Source: an uncultured Collinsella sp.
GTDB lineage: Bacteria; Actinomycetota; Coriobacteriia; Coriobacteriales; Coriobacteriaceae
Assembly (NCBI GenBank): GCA_900549065.1
Contig: URNC01000102.1
Coordinates: 1 to 7,281 of the forward strand
Direction: 5' to 3'
DNA: 7,281 nucleotides
Below, one piece after another: positions 1 through 5,462 of this stretch; the first letter of the stretch is position 1; each line of letters begins with the position of its first letter. The translations under genes and the position numbers were made by a program. The notes below the pieces were generated by a model. That model was given only the letters and a program-made list of their open reading frames with translations. It was not told the origin of the DNA and ran no database searches.

Positions 1-1
1 A

Positions 2-35
2 GTCTCGTGGGCTCGGAGATGTGTATAAGAGACAG
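2..35 (+). other. Nextera transposase adapter (sequencing artefact)
   Basis: These 34 bases match the Illumina Nextera read-2 transposase adapter. They end in the 19-bp Tn5 mosaic end AGATGTGTATAAGAGACAG at 17-35. This is library-preparation sequence left at a contig end, not genome. Genomic sequence begins at about base 36, inside a hairpin repeat, so the true left flank is unknown. Confidence 0.97.
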
Positions 36-92
36 AATAGTTCCTGATTAAGGCTTATTCGAGCTTTTCAGGAACTATTTCACCGCAACTTT
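36..92. repeat. Truncated hairpin repeat, left copy
   Basis: Arms 36-47 and 68-79 are perfect 12-bp reverse complements (AATAGTTCCTGA / TCAGGAACTATT). An inner stem AAGGCT/AGCTTT (50-55/62-67, one G-T pair) closes a TATTCG loop. The right arm continues to base 92 (TTCACCGCAACTTT), but its left partner is cut off by the adapter at base 35. A 23-nt block at 69-91 is identical to 1380-1402, the right arm of the second hairpin. The two copies differ in loop sequence. They bracket the gene at 264-1271. Confidence 0.9.
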
Positions 93-263
93 CTGTAAGG
101 GTGGTTTTAAGTGCCGCCGAGGGGCACTAATCAACCGTTTGCCGATATGTTTGGCTCTGACTCATGACTCTGACCTGCCCCGTCAAGCTTTTGGTCAGTT
201 CATGGCAAGGTCTGGCGGACCAAATATGGGATAGCGTAGTGTCATTCACTCCCCCTCGAGACC
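93..263. other. Intergenic region upstream of AbiEi-like gene
   Basis: No gene is seen here. Two small inverted repeats are visible. One is a 6-bp stem AGTGCC/GGCACT at 110-115/123-128. The other is a 7-bp repeat TTTGGTC/GACCAAA at 190-196/218-224, with GGTC/GACC (210-213/218-221) as an alternative inner pairing. The second lies 40 bp upstream of the start codon and could be a leader hairpin or an operator. A short direct repeat CTCTGAC occurs at 155-161 and 168-174. No convincing -35/-10 pair could be picked out. Confidence 0.5.
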
Positions 264-1271
264 ATGGGGTCGAAAATGAGTCATGATAAACGCTGTTCCA
301 AACCGCAAGTAGAGCTGTTCTTCAGGTTATTCGAGGCCCATCATGGCGGGCATCTGTTTGTAGCCACCAAAAAATGGGATGAACGCTGTGCCTACGCGCT
401 CATGCAAAAAGAGATGATTATTCGACTCTACAACCATGTCTACGCTGATCCCGCATATTGGAATGACCTCGGCGTCGAAGATCGCATCTTTCAATTGGCA
501 TCCGCTATTGCGGTCGTTGAACCGGATGCCGTGTTTTGTGGAGCAACGGCGGCACTGCTCTATGGCATCGGTTCTGCATATTCGCTTCTCGACAAGGTGC
601 AAGTGCTGCTGCCGCGTTCCACCAGACGCGATATGTACGAATTCGTTGAATACCGACGCTGGCGGTCGGGCGACGTATGGCAGCTCGGCCCGTTTACGTT
701 AACGGATCCATATCGCACGGTGGTCGACATCGCCCGAACGAGCGCTTTTCGATATGCACTAGGCTATGTCGACGGGTTGGCTCGTGAGTACGGTGTCGAG
801 CGTGAAGAATTGCGTGCATATGCACAAGCGAACTGCCGCGGACTGCACGGCATCGCGCGCGCATTTGACGTTTTTGAACACATGGATGGCAGATCGGATA
901 ACGGTGGAGAATCCGAAGCACGGGCGGCAATGATTCTGGCGGGAGTTGCCGCTCCCGAACTTCAGGTTGAAATCACTCGACCGGGAAACGCCAGCTATTA
1001 TTTGGCAGATTACGGCTGGCAGATGCCAAACGGCTCTTGGATGCTGGCTGAGCTGCATGGACTAGGCAAGTTTGAGGACGATGCCCAAAATGATCCGGAA
1101 CATACTGCGGCAAAAACCTATCGAGCTGCCCTCATGCGCGATGCGAACCTGCGTGCCATGGGCCACAACGTCATTCATTTCGAGCTCTCAGACACCTACG
1201 ATGTCAAGGCGTTCGGCTCCATGATACGCGGCTACGGTATACCAACCACAAAACCCTACCTAGAGTCCTGA
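264..1271 (+). CDS. Orphan AbiEi-like protein with nuclease-like C-terminal domain
   Basis: The 335-aa product resembles AbiEi-family proteins of Actinobacteria. Residues about 15-65 fit the N-terminal winged-helix-like region, ending in RLYNHVYADPAYW. The middle part has the usual 'GATAALLYGIG' and 'LTDPYRTVVDIAR' blocks (residues 93-103 and 146-158). The C-terminal part (about 213-310) resembles DUF559/Vsr-like PDDEXK nucleases, with candidate acidic positions E216/E218, D249 and E263-L-H265. Whether it cuts DNA is inference. AbiEi is normally the antitoxin and repressor of an AbiEii nucleotidyltransferase toxin; no such partner lies in this window. The start is uncertain: ATG 276 (residue 5) has GGGG about 6 nt upstream and may be better than ATG 264. 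Codon use is visibly AT-richer than in the minus-strand genes, and hairpin repeats flank the gene, which suggests horizontal acquisition. Confidence 0.75.
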   Translation: MGSKMSHDKRCSKPQVELFFRLFEAHHGGHLFVATKKWDERCAYALMQKEMIIRLYNHVYADPAYWNDLGVEDRIFQLASAIAVVEPDAVFCGATAALLYGIGSAYSLLDKVQVLLPRSTRRDMYEFVEYRRWRSGDVWQLGPFTLTDPYRTVVDIARTSAFRYALGYVDGLAREYGVEREELRAYAQANCRGLHGIARAFDVFEHMDGRSDNGGESEARAAMILAGVAAPELQVEITRPGNASYYLADYGWQMPNGSWMLAELHGLGKFEDDAQNDPEHTAAKTYRAALMRDANLRAMGHNVIHFELSDTYDVKAFGSMIRGYGIPTTKPYLES

Positions 1272-1332
1272 CCGGCTGTCCTCATCTTCTCGACAACAGA
1301 ACCCATCATCGACCCAGCCCGCTCGGCCTCAA

Positions 1333-1403
1333 TAAGTTGCGGTGAAATAGTTCCTGGATAACAGCTTTTGCGGCTAATCCAGGAACTATTTCACCGCAAC
1401 TTA
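1333..1403. repeat. Perfect 27-bp-stem hairpin repeat, right copy
   Basis: Arms 1333-1359 and 1377-1403 are perfect reverse complements over 27 bp around a 17-nt loop (1360-1376). The left arm begins TAAGTTGCGGTGAAATAG. The loop can form a further AGC/GCT pairing at 1363-1365/1373-1375. The right arm shares 23 identical bases with the truncated hairpin at 36-92. No run of T follows on either side, so it is not a textbook intrinsic terminator, although such a stem could still stop transcription. It resembles a dispersed palindromic element (REP- or MITE-like). No transposase is present in the window. Confidence 0.9.
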
Positions 1404-1431
1404 GGTGGGGATGTGGGGTCCCTGGCATGTA

Positions 1432-1468
1432 TATGAAAATGGCTCTGGTCCCAAAAGGAACCAGAGTC
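1432..1468 (-). terminator. Intrinsic terminator, distal copy
   Basis: On the minus strand a 12-bp stem (1468-1457 with 1452-1441, one mismatch and one G-T pair) closes a TTTT loop and is followed by ATTTTCAT. It lies downstream of the tRNA-Gly fragment and aligns with the terminator of the intact tRNA operon. Its stem is longer than that of the proximal copy, so it can act as a back-up stop. Confidence 0.7.
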
Positions 1469-1482
1469 ATTCATCTATCTTA

Positions 1483-1500
1483 TGGAGCGGGCGACGGGAA
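1483..1500 (-). pseudogene. tRNA-Gly 3'-end fragment
   Basis: These 18 bases are identical to 1684-1701, the CCA end, discriminator, acceptor 3' strand and start of the T arm of the intact tRNA-Gly gene. Homology stops abruptly at 1500, where the intact gene would continue into the T loop. It is either what remains of a second tandem tRNA-Gly gene or a duplicated 3' end of the kind left by an integrative element. Confidence 0.75.
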
Positions 1501-1627
1501 GTCCAAGGGTTTGCTTCGCAAACCCTTGTTTCGCTGCGGGCCATTGGCCCTTGCGTACTGCGCTGGAAAATGCTCACGCATTTTCTCAGCTTCGCACCCT
1601 GCCGGGTTCGATTCCCGTCGCCCGGCA
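1501..1627. repeat. Structured non-coding module of nested hairpins
   Basis: Four hairpins sit in a row: an 11-bp perfect stem with a TTC loop (1504-1528); a 5-bp stem GGGCC-ATT-GGCCC (1538-1550); a 12-bp stem with one bulged T and a TCAC loop (1562-1590); and a T-arm-like hairpin with TGCCGGG/CCCGGCA at its base (1600-1627). The segment is enclosed by a 13-bp inverted repeat, CGGGCGACGGGAA at 1488-1500 and its complement at 1612-1624. The plus-strand segment 1602-1624 reproduces the tRNA-Gly T arm and acceptor strand in inverted orientation (22 of 23 bases). No protein-like frame is credible here. It could be a palindromic mobile repeat, a tRNA-derived relic or a structured RNA. Confidence 0.7.
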
Positions 1628-1701
1628 CGCTTATGAAAACGGCTCTGGCACCAAATGGAGCCAAACCCGTTAAAACTATCCTATGGAGCGGGCGACGGGA
1701 A
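1621..1701 (-). repeat. Imperfect direct repeat, proximal copy
   Basis: This is the partner of 1421-1500. It includes the 3' 18 nt of the intact tRNA-Gly gene (1684-1701) and the terminator region next to it. Divergence from the distal copy is concentrated in the terminator stem and in the bases between terminator and tRNA (about 1649-1675). Confidence 0.8.
1634..1662 (-). terminator. Probable tRNA-Pro/tRNA-Gly operon terminator
   Basis: Read on the minus strand, GGCTC (1662-1658) pairs with GAGCC (1645-1641) and is followed at once by GTTTTCAT. It starts 21 nt after the CCA end of tRNA-Gly. The 5-bp stem with a 12-nt loop is modest, so the stronger distal copy at 1432-1468 may matter. Confidence 0.55.
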
Positions 1702-1757
1702 TCGAACCCGCGTCATCAGCTTGGAAGGCTGGGGTTCTACCATTGAACTACGCCCGC
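1684..1757 (-). tRNA. tRNA-Gly(UCC)
   Basis: The minus strand folds as a 74-nt tRNA with encoded CCA. The acceptor is GCGGGCG/CGCCCGC (1757-1751 with 1694-1688), discriminator T. The D stem is GTTC/GAAC. The anticodon loop CTTCCAA reads UCC. The T arm is GCGGG-TTCGATT-CCCGT. The top anticodon-stem pair is a C-A mismatch, a minor oddity. It lies 6 nt downstream of tRNA-Pro and is probably co-transcribed with it. Confidence 0.97.
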
Positions 1758-1763
1758 AAGATA

Positions 1764-1840
1764 TGGTCGGGACGACAGGATTTGAACCTGCGACATCCTG
1801 CTCCCAAAGCAGGCGCGCTACCAAACTGCGCCACGTCCCG
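1764..1840 (-). tRNA. tRNA-Pro(UGG)
   Basis: The minus strand folds as a complete 77-nt tRNA with encoded CCA. The acceptor is CGGGACG/CGTCCCG (1840-1834 with 1774-1768), discriminator A. The D stem is GCGC/GCGC. The anticodon stem CCTGC/GCAGG encloses TTTGGGA, anticodon UGG. The T arm is GCAGG-TTCAAAT-CCTGT. It is the first gene of the two-tRNA operon. Confidence 0.97.
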
Positions 1841-1891
1841 AAGGTGTTGAGCAGCTAAGGTCTAAACCTTGCGTGTCCCAAAGCGAAGGAA

Positions 1892-1910
1892 ATTATAGGG
1901 GAGACTCCCC
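1892..1910 (-). terminator. Weak candidate terminator of brnQ
   Basis: The palindrome GGGGAGTCTCCCC (1910-1898 on the minus strand; 5-bp stem, 3-nt loop) begins 21 nt beyond the brnQ stop and is followed by TATAATTTCC. The T content after the stem is poor. Because it sits inside the tRNA promoter, it may instead be an operator or have no function. Confidence 0.35.
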
Positions 1911-1920
1911 GCCTGTGCAA
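1892..1920 (-). promoter_or_regulatory. Sigma-70-type promoter for the tRNA operon
   Basis: On the minus strand a perfect -10 TATAAT (1897-1892) follows a -35-like TTGCAC (1920-1915) after exactly 17 nt. Transcription would start near 1885, about 45 nt before tRNA-Pro. The leader can form a small hairpin, AAGGT/ACCTT (1858-1871). The spacer contains the palindrome at 1898-1910. The -35 box matches the consensus only in TTG, so the call rests on the -10, the spacing and the position. Confidence 0.7.
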
Positions 1921-1931
1921 GCGCAGAAACC

Positions 1932-3290
1932 CTAGCTCCTCGAATGTGCGACAAACTGACTATGGGCCAGGCCGATCACAAACGCCACCACGGCGACTGG
2001 TGCCCACGCGGCACCGATATCTGCCAGCGGCAACGCATCGAACGGCAGCCACGCGCCAGCAAAGAACGCATCGCGGACCGAAGTGATTACGCTCTGCACC
2101 GCGACAACGCCGCCGACCCAGACCCACACCTGCGGATGCGCATCGCAAAAGCCGTGCACCAGGCCCATAAGCACCAGCACAATGGCAACGGGATACAAAG
2201 CGTTGAGCATGGGCACCGAGAACATAAGGATCACGTCGAGGCCCACGTTGGAGAGCACGCACGAAAACGCTGCAAACACAAAGGCGAGCATCGCAAAGGG
2301 ACGGCGCATGGCCTCCTCGGAAGCCTCCGCTCCCCCTTCGACCACATACGTCTCGCAGAAGTAACGCGAGCAGCAGCTGATAAGGCCAATACACACGTTC
2401 ATGCAGGCGAGGAAAAAGATCGCAAAGACCACGACCGTGCCGACAAGGCCAAAGTGCATGGAGGCAGAGCGGGCAAGGATGGCGGCGCCATTGGTGGCAT
2501 CGGGCACAACCGTGCCGAGCTGCATTCCGGCAAGCGCCAGGCCGCAGTAGATGATGGCCATGAGCACACCGGCGATCACACCGGAGCGTGAGATCTCGAA
2601 GGCCACGCGCTTATCGTCGGTAACACCCAACTCGTGGATGGTCTCGGCGATGATGATGCCGAAGGCGAGCGACGCGAGCAGGTCCATGGTCTGATAGCCA
2701 GTCAAAAAGCCCTGCACGGCGGCGCCTGCATCGTAGGGAGCCTGAGGCGCGGCAGCGGGACCAAGCGGCGAGATCACAGCAGCACCCACGACCAGCACGA
2801 TGAGCGCAATGAGCGCGGGGCCCGTAATGCGGCCGAGCACGCGCGTGATGACACCCGGGCGCAGCGTGAGCACAAACGCGACGACGAAGAACCCGATGGC
2901 AAACACCAGACGTGCCGTGCCGAGCGAAACGCCCTCGGGTAGCAGCGGAACCAGCATTTCGAAGGCCGTAGAGCTTGTGCGAGGAATGGCCAGGCACGGA
3001 CCGATGGCCAGATAGACCGCCGCAACGAAGAATTCGCCAAACTTGGGATGCACGCGGCCGGCAAGCTCGCGCGCCGTTCCGGCAAGCGCCACGGCGATAA
3101 AGCCCATGACGGGCAGGCCGATGGCAGCTATGAGAAAGCCGAGCATGGCAACCGGCGTGGCAGAGCCTGCCTGCAGCGCCAGCAGCGGCGGAATAATGAG
3201 GTTGCCGGCGCCAAAGAGCATCGAGAACAGGGCGATGCCGACGGTGACGACATGGTCGGAGCGCAGACCGCGCGGGGCGGATGAAGCCAT
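1932..3290 (-). CDS. brnQ: BrnQ-type branched-chain amino acid carrier
   Basis: The 452-aa product is a hydrophobic multi-span membrane protein of the LIVCS family, close in length to E. coli BrnQ (439 aa). These carriers import leucine, isoleucine and valine with Na+ or H+ across the inner membrane. The family hallmark FGAGNLIIPP is at residues 26-35 in the first membrane segment. Further segments run through the whole length to a short hydrophilic tail, SQFVAHSRS. The frame is open upstream to 3527, but ATG 3290 is chosen because AAAGGTG precedes it by 5 nt, the family motif starts at the right depth, and any longer start would run across a terminator. It lies 77 bp after the cysteine desulfurase gene and beyond the terminator at 3311-3344, so it is probably a separate unit. 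Substrate is inferred from family only. Confidence 0.93.
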   Translation of the reverse strand: MASSAPRGLRSDHVVTVGIALFSMLFGAGNLIIPPLLALQAGSATPVAMLGFLIAAIGLPVMGFIAVALAGTARELAGRVHPKFGEFFVAAVYLAIGPCLAIPRTSSTAFEMLVPLLPEGVSLGTARLVFAIGFFVVAFVLTLRPGVITRVLGRITGPALIALIVLVVGAAVISPLGPAAAPQAPYDAGAAVQGFLTGYQTMDLLASLAFGIIIAETIHELGVTDDKRVAFEISRSGVIAGVLMAIIYCGLALAGMQLGTVVPDATNGAAILARSASMHFGLVGTVVVFAIFFLACMNVCIGLISCCSRYFCETYVVEGGAEASEEAMRRPFAMLAFVFAAFSCVLSNVGLDVILMFSVPMLNALYPVAIVLVLMGLVHGFCDAHPQVWVWVGGVVAVQSVITSVRDAFFAGAWLPFDALPLADIGAAWAPVAVVAFVIGLAHSQFVAHSRS

Positions 3291-3310
3291 GAGAGCACCT
3301 TTCGAATCGA

Positions 3311-3344
3311 AACAAAAACGGGACGGGCAAAAACACCCGTCCCG
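3311..3344 (-). terminator. Strong intrinsic terminator of the selenium operon
   Basis: On the minus strand a perfect 9-bp stem CGGGACGGG (3344-3336) / CCCGTCCCG (3327-3319) with an 8-nt loop is followed by TTTTTGTT. It starts 24 nt after the stop codon of the cysteine desulfurase gene and ends only about 20 nt before the brnQ start, close to the brnQ ribosome-binding site. Confidence 0.93.
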
Positions 3345-3367
3345 CAAGTATAAACGGTCTAGCAGCT

Positions 3368-4507
3368 TTAGCAGGCTAAATCGCGCAAAGCGTCGATCGC
3401 GGTGTCGACTTCCTCGTCCGTGTTGAAATACCCAAACGAGAAGCGAACGACACCCTGACGCTCGGTCCCCAGCGCACGGTGCATGAGCGGAGCGCAATGG
3501 GTGCCGGGGCGCGTCGCAATCCCCCACCCTTGCATGAGTGCATCCGAGATCTCGGCCGAATCGATATCGCCCACGTTGAGCGACACGATCGCAGAGCGCG
3601 TCGGCTGGTCAAAGGCACCATAGAGCTTAATCCCCGGAATCTCGCGCACACCGGCAAGGAAGCGATCCGCCAGTGCTCGCTCGTGTGCCGCAATCGCCTC
3701 GACTCCACCCTGGGCCTCGATAAAGTCGAGACCCGCGGAAAGTCCCGCGATGCCGTGACCGTTGAGCGTGCCCGCCTCCAGGCGCGTGGGCCACTCAAGC
3801 GGCTGCAGTGCATCGAAGCTGTGCACGCCCGTGCCGCCCATGGCCAAGGGCGCCACGTCGACACCCTCCGCCACGGCCAGACCGCCGGTGCCCTGCGGGC
3901 CCATCAGCCCCTTGTGGCCGGTAAAGCACACGACGTCGAGCCCCATGGCCTGCATATCGATATGCGCCGTGCCGGCAGACTGCGAGGCATCGACGATCAC
4001 GAGCGCACCGGCCGCATGGGCCATGGCAGCTACGCGTGCAATGTCGACCGCGTTGCCGGTCACATTGGAGGCGTGCGTCACCACCACAGCACGCGTGCCC
4101 GGCGTGACCAGCTGCTCGAGCTCGTCGTAGTCGAGCACGCCGCTCGCATCGCAACCCGCATGCTCAACCGTCACACCCTGCTCTGCCGCCAGGCGGTTGA
4201 GCGGACGTAGCACCGAGTTGTGCTCAAGCACCGTCGAGACCACGCGGTCGCCGGGGCGCACCACCCCGTTGATGGCGGTGTTGAGCGCCGCCGTGGAGTT
4301 GGGCGTAAAACACACATGGTCCGCCCTCGGGCAACCAAAAAGGCGCGCAAGCTTGGCACGGCAGCCGTGAACGGTGCGGGCCGCGTCGAGCGCACCCGAC
4401 GTTGCACCGCGTCCGGCATTGCCGAGCGAGCACATCGCCTGCACCACGGCATCGATGACCGTCTGCGGCTTGTGCATGGTCGTCGCCGCGTTATCCAGGT
4501 AGATCAT
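3368..4507 (-). CDS. Cysteine desulfurase / selenocysteine lyase-like class V aminotransferase
   Basis: The 379-aa product is a PLP-dependent NifS/CsdB-type enzyme, similar in size to SufS (about 406 aa). It opens with MIYLDNAATT, typical of the group. H96 in EHNS should stack on PLP; D173 and Q176 in DASQSAG bind PLP; K199 in TGHKG forms the Schiff base. C338 in RPGTHCAP is the sulfur/selenium-accepting cysteine. It fits the desulfurase subfamily often found beside selD and DUF3343, so it probably releases Se or S from selenocysteine or cysteine for the carriers encoded upstream; selenium preference is inferred from context. ATG 4507 is chosen because it overlaps the upstream stop as ATGA and GGGAGG lies 7 nt before it, rather than a start at 4522. 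It is the last gene before the terminator. Confidence 0.93.
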   Translation of the reverse strand: MIYLDNAATTMHKPQTVIDAVVQAMCSLGNAGRGATSGALDAARTVHGCRAKLARLFGCPRADHVCFTPNSTAALNTAINGVVRPGDRVVSTVLEHNSVLRPLNRLAAEQGVTVEHAGCDASGVLDYDELEQLVTPGTRAVVVTHASNVTGNAVDIARVAAMAHAAGALVIVDASQSAGTAHIDMQAMGLDVVCFTGHKGLMGPQGTGGLAVAEGVDVAPLAMGGTGVHSFDALQPLEWPTRLEAGTLNGHGIAGLSAGLDFIEAQGGVEAIAAHERALADRFLAGVREIPGIKLYGAFDQPTRSAIVSLNVGDIDSAEISDALMQGWGIATRPGTHCAPLMHRALGTERQGVVRFSFGYFNTDEEVDTAIDALRDLAC

Positions 4508-4755
4508 CGCACGACCTCCCACATATCAATCACGGTGAAGCCCTCGGTGGGGACGCCTGCCGCGGCGAGTTCGCCGCGCAGCAGCTCCTCATCGACAGGC
4601 AACGCTTTCCACGCCAGACCGCAGCCGGCAGCGACCTCCCCGGGAACGGGAATCGTTCGCCCGGGAAGGCCGCGCTCGATGCACAGGGACTCGCACCCCA
4701 TGGCGGCCGCCGTGGTAGGAAACGTGATGACAAGCGCCGGGCGCTTCTCCCTCAT
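4504..4755 (-). CDS. DUF3343 putative Se/S carrier protein
   Basis: This small protein of 83 aa belongs to the DUF3343 family ('putative Se/S carrier-like'), which is regularly found next to selD, yedF and a NifS-like gene. The diagnostic stretch is IPVPGEVAAGCGLAWK, whose C45-G46 pair is the candidate chalcogen-carrying site; C21 and C25 are additional. No signal peptide or membrane segment is seen. The frame extends to a TTG at 4770, but ATG 4755 has GGAG 5 nt upstream and leaves a 19-nt gap after yedF, so it is preferred. Its stop overlaps the start of the desulfurase gene by 4 nt, which points to translational coupling. The transfer role is a hypothesis from family context. Confidence 0.88.
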   Translation of the reverse strand: MREKRPALVITFPTTAAAMGCESLCIERGLPGRTIPVPGEVAAGCGLAWKALPVDEELLRGELAAAGVPTEGFTVIDMWEVVR

Positions 4756-4774
4756 GGCAACTCCAACCAATACG

Positions 4775-5401
4775 CTACGGGCGCACGACGCGCACGGCCT
4801 GCTCCATCTTCTCCACGATCACGTACATGTTGGTGACCTCGCCCACGGCAAGCTGGTCCTTAATGCCATAGTGGTCGAGGCAGGTGCCACAGGTAAGAAT
4901 CTCGACGCCCTGCTCGGCCAGTCCCTTAAGGTCGTCGAGCACCGGAGAGCCCTCGACGGTGAGCTTGGCGCCGCCGTTGTAGAACAGCATAGTCGCGGGC
5001 AGCTCCTCCTGCTGCGTCACGGCAAAGATGAAAGCCTTCATGAGCTTGTGGCCCAGCTCGTCGTCGCCACGGCCCATGCAATCGGTGTAGACGGAAATGA
5101 CGAGTTTGCCCTTGCCGGCGCTGGTATCGCAGAAGGCAGCGCCATCCTGCTCGGGATCGGCAACGGCAACGGCGCTAGAGGTCGCCACGGTCACGTGCCA
5201 CTCGGCGTCAGAAACCTTCTCGACCGAGGCCGTGCAGCCCTTCTCCTGCGCCATCTTGGAGATGTTCTTGACGGCGGTCTCGTTGTCGACCGAGGTCACG
5301 ACGGCGCCCTCGCCATCGAGCTGTTTCAGGGCTTTGAGCGTCTTGACGACGGGCAGCGGGCAGGCATCGCCCATGGCATTGACTTCAATCTTGGTAGACA
5401 T
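4775..5401 (-). CDS. yedF: Selenium-metabolism protein YedF (TusA-like plus DsrE-like domains)
   Basis: The 208-aa product has two parts. Residues 1-75 are a TusA/SirA-like domain with the C14-P-L-P17 motif (GDACPLPVVK), whose cysteine can carry persulfide or selenide. Residues about 98-205 form a DsrE/DsrF-like domain with C171-x-x-C174 in LTCGTCLDHYG. This two-domain layout is that of the 'selenium metabolism protein YedF' family, usually encoded with selD; it is proposed to deliver selenium or sulfur to partner enzymes. The frame is open upstream to 5770, but that extension is the antisense-like shadow of selD. ATG 5401 has GAAAGGA 7 nt upstream and begins right at the TusA fold. A 61-nt gap with a small hairpin separates it from selD. 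Confidence 0.92.
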   Translation of the reverse strand: MSTKIEVNAMGDACPLPVVKTLKALKQLDGEGAVVTSVDNETAVKNISKMAQEKGCTASVEKVSDAEWHVTVATSSAVAVADPEQDGAAFCDTSAGKGKLVISVYTDCMGRGDDELGHKLMKAFIFAVTQQEELPATMLFYNGGAKLTVEGSPVLDDLKGLAEQGVEILTCGTCLDHYGIKDQLAVGEVTNMYVIVEKMEQAVRVVRP

Positions 5402-5422
5402 AGCAAATTCCTTTCGAAAGAA

Positions 5423-5438
5423 CCGTTCTAGAGAACGG
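5423..5438 (-). promoter_or_regulatory. Intercistronic hairpin between selD and yedF
   Basis: CCGTTC/GAACGG pairs over 6 bp around a 4-nt loop (TCTA on the minus strand). It lies 24 nt after the selD stop and just ahead of the yedF ribosome-binding site, followed by TTCTTTCG. With so weak a T run it is more likely an RNA-processing or attenuation element than a full terminator. Confidence 0.4.
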
Positions 5439-5462
5439 CAAACAGTTACATAAACGTGCGGG

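Larger units (their letters stand above)
1421..1500 (-). repeat. Imperfect direct repeat, distal copy (tRNA-Gly 3' end plus terminator)
   Basis: This stretch repeats 1621-1701 at an offset of 200-201 bp. The strongest block, 1475-1500 versus 1676-1701, has one mismatch in 26 nt. The block GGCATGTATATGAAAATGG (from 1424) corresponds to GGCACGCTTATGAAAACGG (from 1624), followed by GGCTCTGG in both. The proximal copy contains the true end of tRNA-Gly and its terminator, so this is a duplicated tRNA 3' end with its downstream DNA. Confidence 0.8.

Noticed and set aside
17..35. Tn5-like mosaic end as evidence of a natural transposon
   Set aside because: It is preceded by the full synthetic Nextera read-2 tail, so it is library adapter.
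1333..1627. CRISPR array
   Set aside because: The repeats are palindromic and irregular, with no evenly spaced direct repeats and unique spacers, and no cas gene is present.
1602..1627. A third tRNA gene on the plus strand
   Set aside because: Only a T arm and acceptor 3' strand are present; no matching 5' acceptor, D arm or anticodon arm lies upstream.
1405..1746. 113-codon open frame across the tRNA region
   Set aside because: It translates hairpins and the complement of tRNA-Gly; no protein support.
1944..2591. 215-codon plus-strand open frame rich in His, Lys and Arg
   Set aside because: It is the antisense shadow of brnQ, with low-complexity charged composition.
3291..3527. 79-residue N-terminal extension of BrnQ
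   Set aside because: It crosses the operon terminator and the end of the desulfurase gene; ATG 3290 has a good ribosome-binding site.
4220..5431. 403-codon plus-strand open frame
   Set aside because: It lies antisense to yedF, DUF3343 and the desulfurase gene; its composition is a shadow of their codon bias and it shows no protein-family motif.
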